Positions 63,042 to 64,000 of a DNA stretch of 64,000 nucleotides are shown here, piece after piece (the stretch's first letter is position 1; every line of letters begins with the position of its first letter). The stretch is from Stemphylium vesicarium. Its lineage: Eukaryota > Ascomycota > Dothideomycetes > Pleosporales > Pleosporaceae. Under the pieces are notes generated by a model. That model had not been told where the DNA came from, made no database searches, and worked only from the letters and a program-made list of their open reading frames with translations. Where the stretch lies: assembly GCA_004380135.1 (NCBI GenBank), contig QXCR01000086.1, positions 1-64,000 of the forward strand, in the 5' to 3' direction. Made by a program: the position numbers and the translations under genes.

Positions 63042-64000
63042 ATGCCACACAGAGCTGTCCGCATCCCGGACGAAGTCTGGGGGCGACATCGCCCTGTTAT
63101 TGAACAGCTTTACTTGACCGAGGGCCGGAGGCTAAAAGATGAAGATGGTGTTATCGACATAATGGCCAAACGCAATGGTCTTTCTGCAGTGTATGTGCTT
63201 TCGAAACCCGATATCCTTTCTGATAGTCAGCAGCAAGTCACAGTATGAACATCGTTTCAAGATTTGGGGCTTAAGAAAGAATCTTAAAAGGAAGGAATGG
63301 GACGTCGTGCTTGATGTAGTCAAAAAGCGCACTAGGCTCGGTCAGGTCAGTCAGTTGACTTTGAATGGTGCAGCCATAGATGGAAAACGGATCACAAGGG
63401 AGCTTACACGCCGCGGTATGGCACAAGCTCTGGTTCCCTCCCTTGAAGGTAAACAATTTCTATATCCAAAAGAACATTGGCTAATCTCGCCGAGCTTCAA
63501 GTCCTGTGCATGGTAAAGACCCTGGAGCTTCATCAATGCGAGCTGGAAACATGCCGTTATGTGCTCGGCCCAAGCTAACGCCGAGAAGCAAGATGGCTCT
63601 CTCGGGAACTACCAAAGCGGCTGATCGACTCGAGATACATGCTCACGCTCAAACCAACGTTATATCAAAAGTTGCAGGTAACACTGGGTTATGGATTGGA
63701 GTGGCATCATATTGTAGATGCTATGAGCCAGACACGTGGTATAGAAACCTAGACTGGAGCTTGTTCGGCGAAAGAGCGCATGAGTCGGCTTCCTTCGGAT
63801 TCTCGTCATCTGCTACGATGTTCTATGGAAGCCGAAGGATGCTCAGTACCAAAAGCGAAGTAGACGGCTGGCCGACGTTACAACAGAGCATGATCACCGC
63901 GATTCTCAATGATATCCAGCTGCCCGGCCACCCTAAGCTGAACCAAATGCATAAGTGGCTAAGGAACATCCCTTCTGATACCGTCATAGACTTTCTCGGA
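63042..64000 (+). CDS. Clr5-domain protein, 3' end off window
   Basis: Exons 63042-63190, 63231-63448 and 63495 to the edge join to 291 codons with no stop. The introns are 40 nt (GTATGT...GTCAG) and 46 nt (GTAAAC, GCTAATC, CGAG). The N-terminal Clr5 domain runs RIPDEVWGRHRPVIEQLYLT, then VIDIMAKRNGLSAVSKSQYE and HRFKIWGLRKNLKRKEWDVV, with both halves joined correctly by intron 1. The rest, with GTTKAADRLEIHAHAQ and GLWIGVASYCRCYEPDTWYR, is not recognised. Clr5 was named from an S. pombe silencing factor; the domain is very common in Pezizomycotina proteins of unknown role. The second acceptor (CGAG) was chosen only to keep frame and is less certain. Confidence 0.75.

Noticed and set aside
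1..64000. CRISPR arrays, operons or riboswitches
   Set aside because: No such structures seen; gene structure and introns are eukaryotic.

Overview
The window looks like nuclear DNA of a filamentous ascomycete, most likely a dothideomycete close to the Pleosporales. The basis is dense genes on both strands, introns of about 40-120 nt with GTRNGT donors, CTAAC/CTRAY branch sites and NAG acceptors, typical Pezizomycotina proteins (SRPK, CRH glycosidase, AIM9-like kinase, Clr5 domain), and decayed transposons whose stop codons are explained by C:G to T:A changes, as expected from repeat-induced point mutation (RIP). I could not run any search; family names come from motifs read by eye.

Layout. 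1-5.7 kb is accessory: a hAT transposase pseudogene running off the left edge, its subterminal repeats, a large ORF broken by one amber codon, a tRNA-Ala gene with an extraordinary exon-intron structure, and a decayed coiled-coil ORF. 6.2-22.7 kb is housekeeping: a small hydrophilic protein, Golgi pH regulator, universal stress protein, zuotin, a GRIP golgin, an SR-protein kinase and a GPI-anchored cell-wall CRH enzyme. 23-25.6 kb holds a pseudogene and simple repeats. 25.6-38.3 kb is again dense: acetolactate synthase, a TRAPPC12-like TPR protein, an HhH-type unknown, a U2SURP/SR140-like splicing factor, an acidic unknown, a HAD hydrolase and dolichol-phosphate mannosyltransferase. 38.3-53.3 kb is gene-poor: one unknown, an FAD monooxygenase, a secreted M28 aminopeptidase, a bounded Tc1-type element with three nonsense codons, and a broken AIM9-like kinase. 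53.3-64 kb has an alpha/beta hydrolase, a RING-CH protein, unknowns, TANGO2, a DUF4870-type membrane protein, an RS-rich protein and a partial Clr5-domain gene.

The genes do not form one pathway. Shared themes are secretory traffic (GPHR, golgin, TRAPPC12-like, TANGO2, DPM1) and RNA splicing (SRPK, SR140-like, RS-rich protein).

The main discovery candidate is the tRNA-Ala(CGC) gene at 4877-5064. A complete 72-nt cloverleaf with G3:U70 is obtained only after removing a canonical 14-nt anticodon intron and two further insertions of 49 and 53 nt. Both insertions carry GTAAGT donors, CTAAC branch sites and AG acceptors, like the spliceosomal introns of neighbouring mRNA genes. One of them splits the A box and its own 3' CAG appears to rebuild it.
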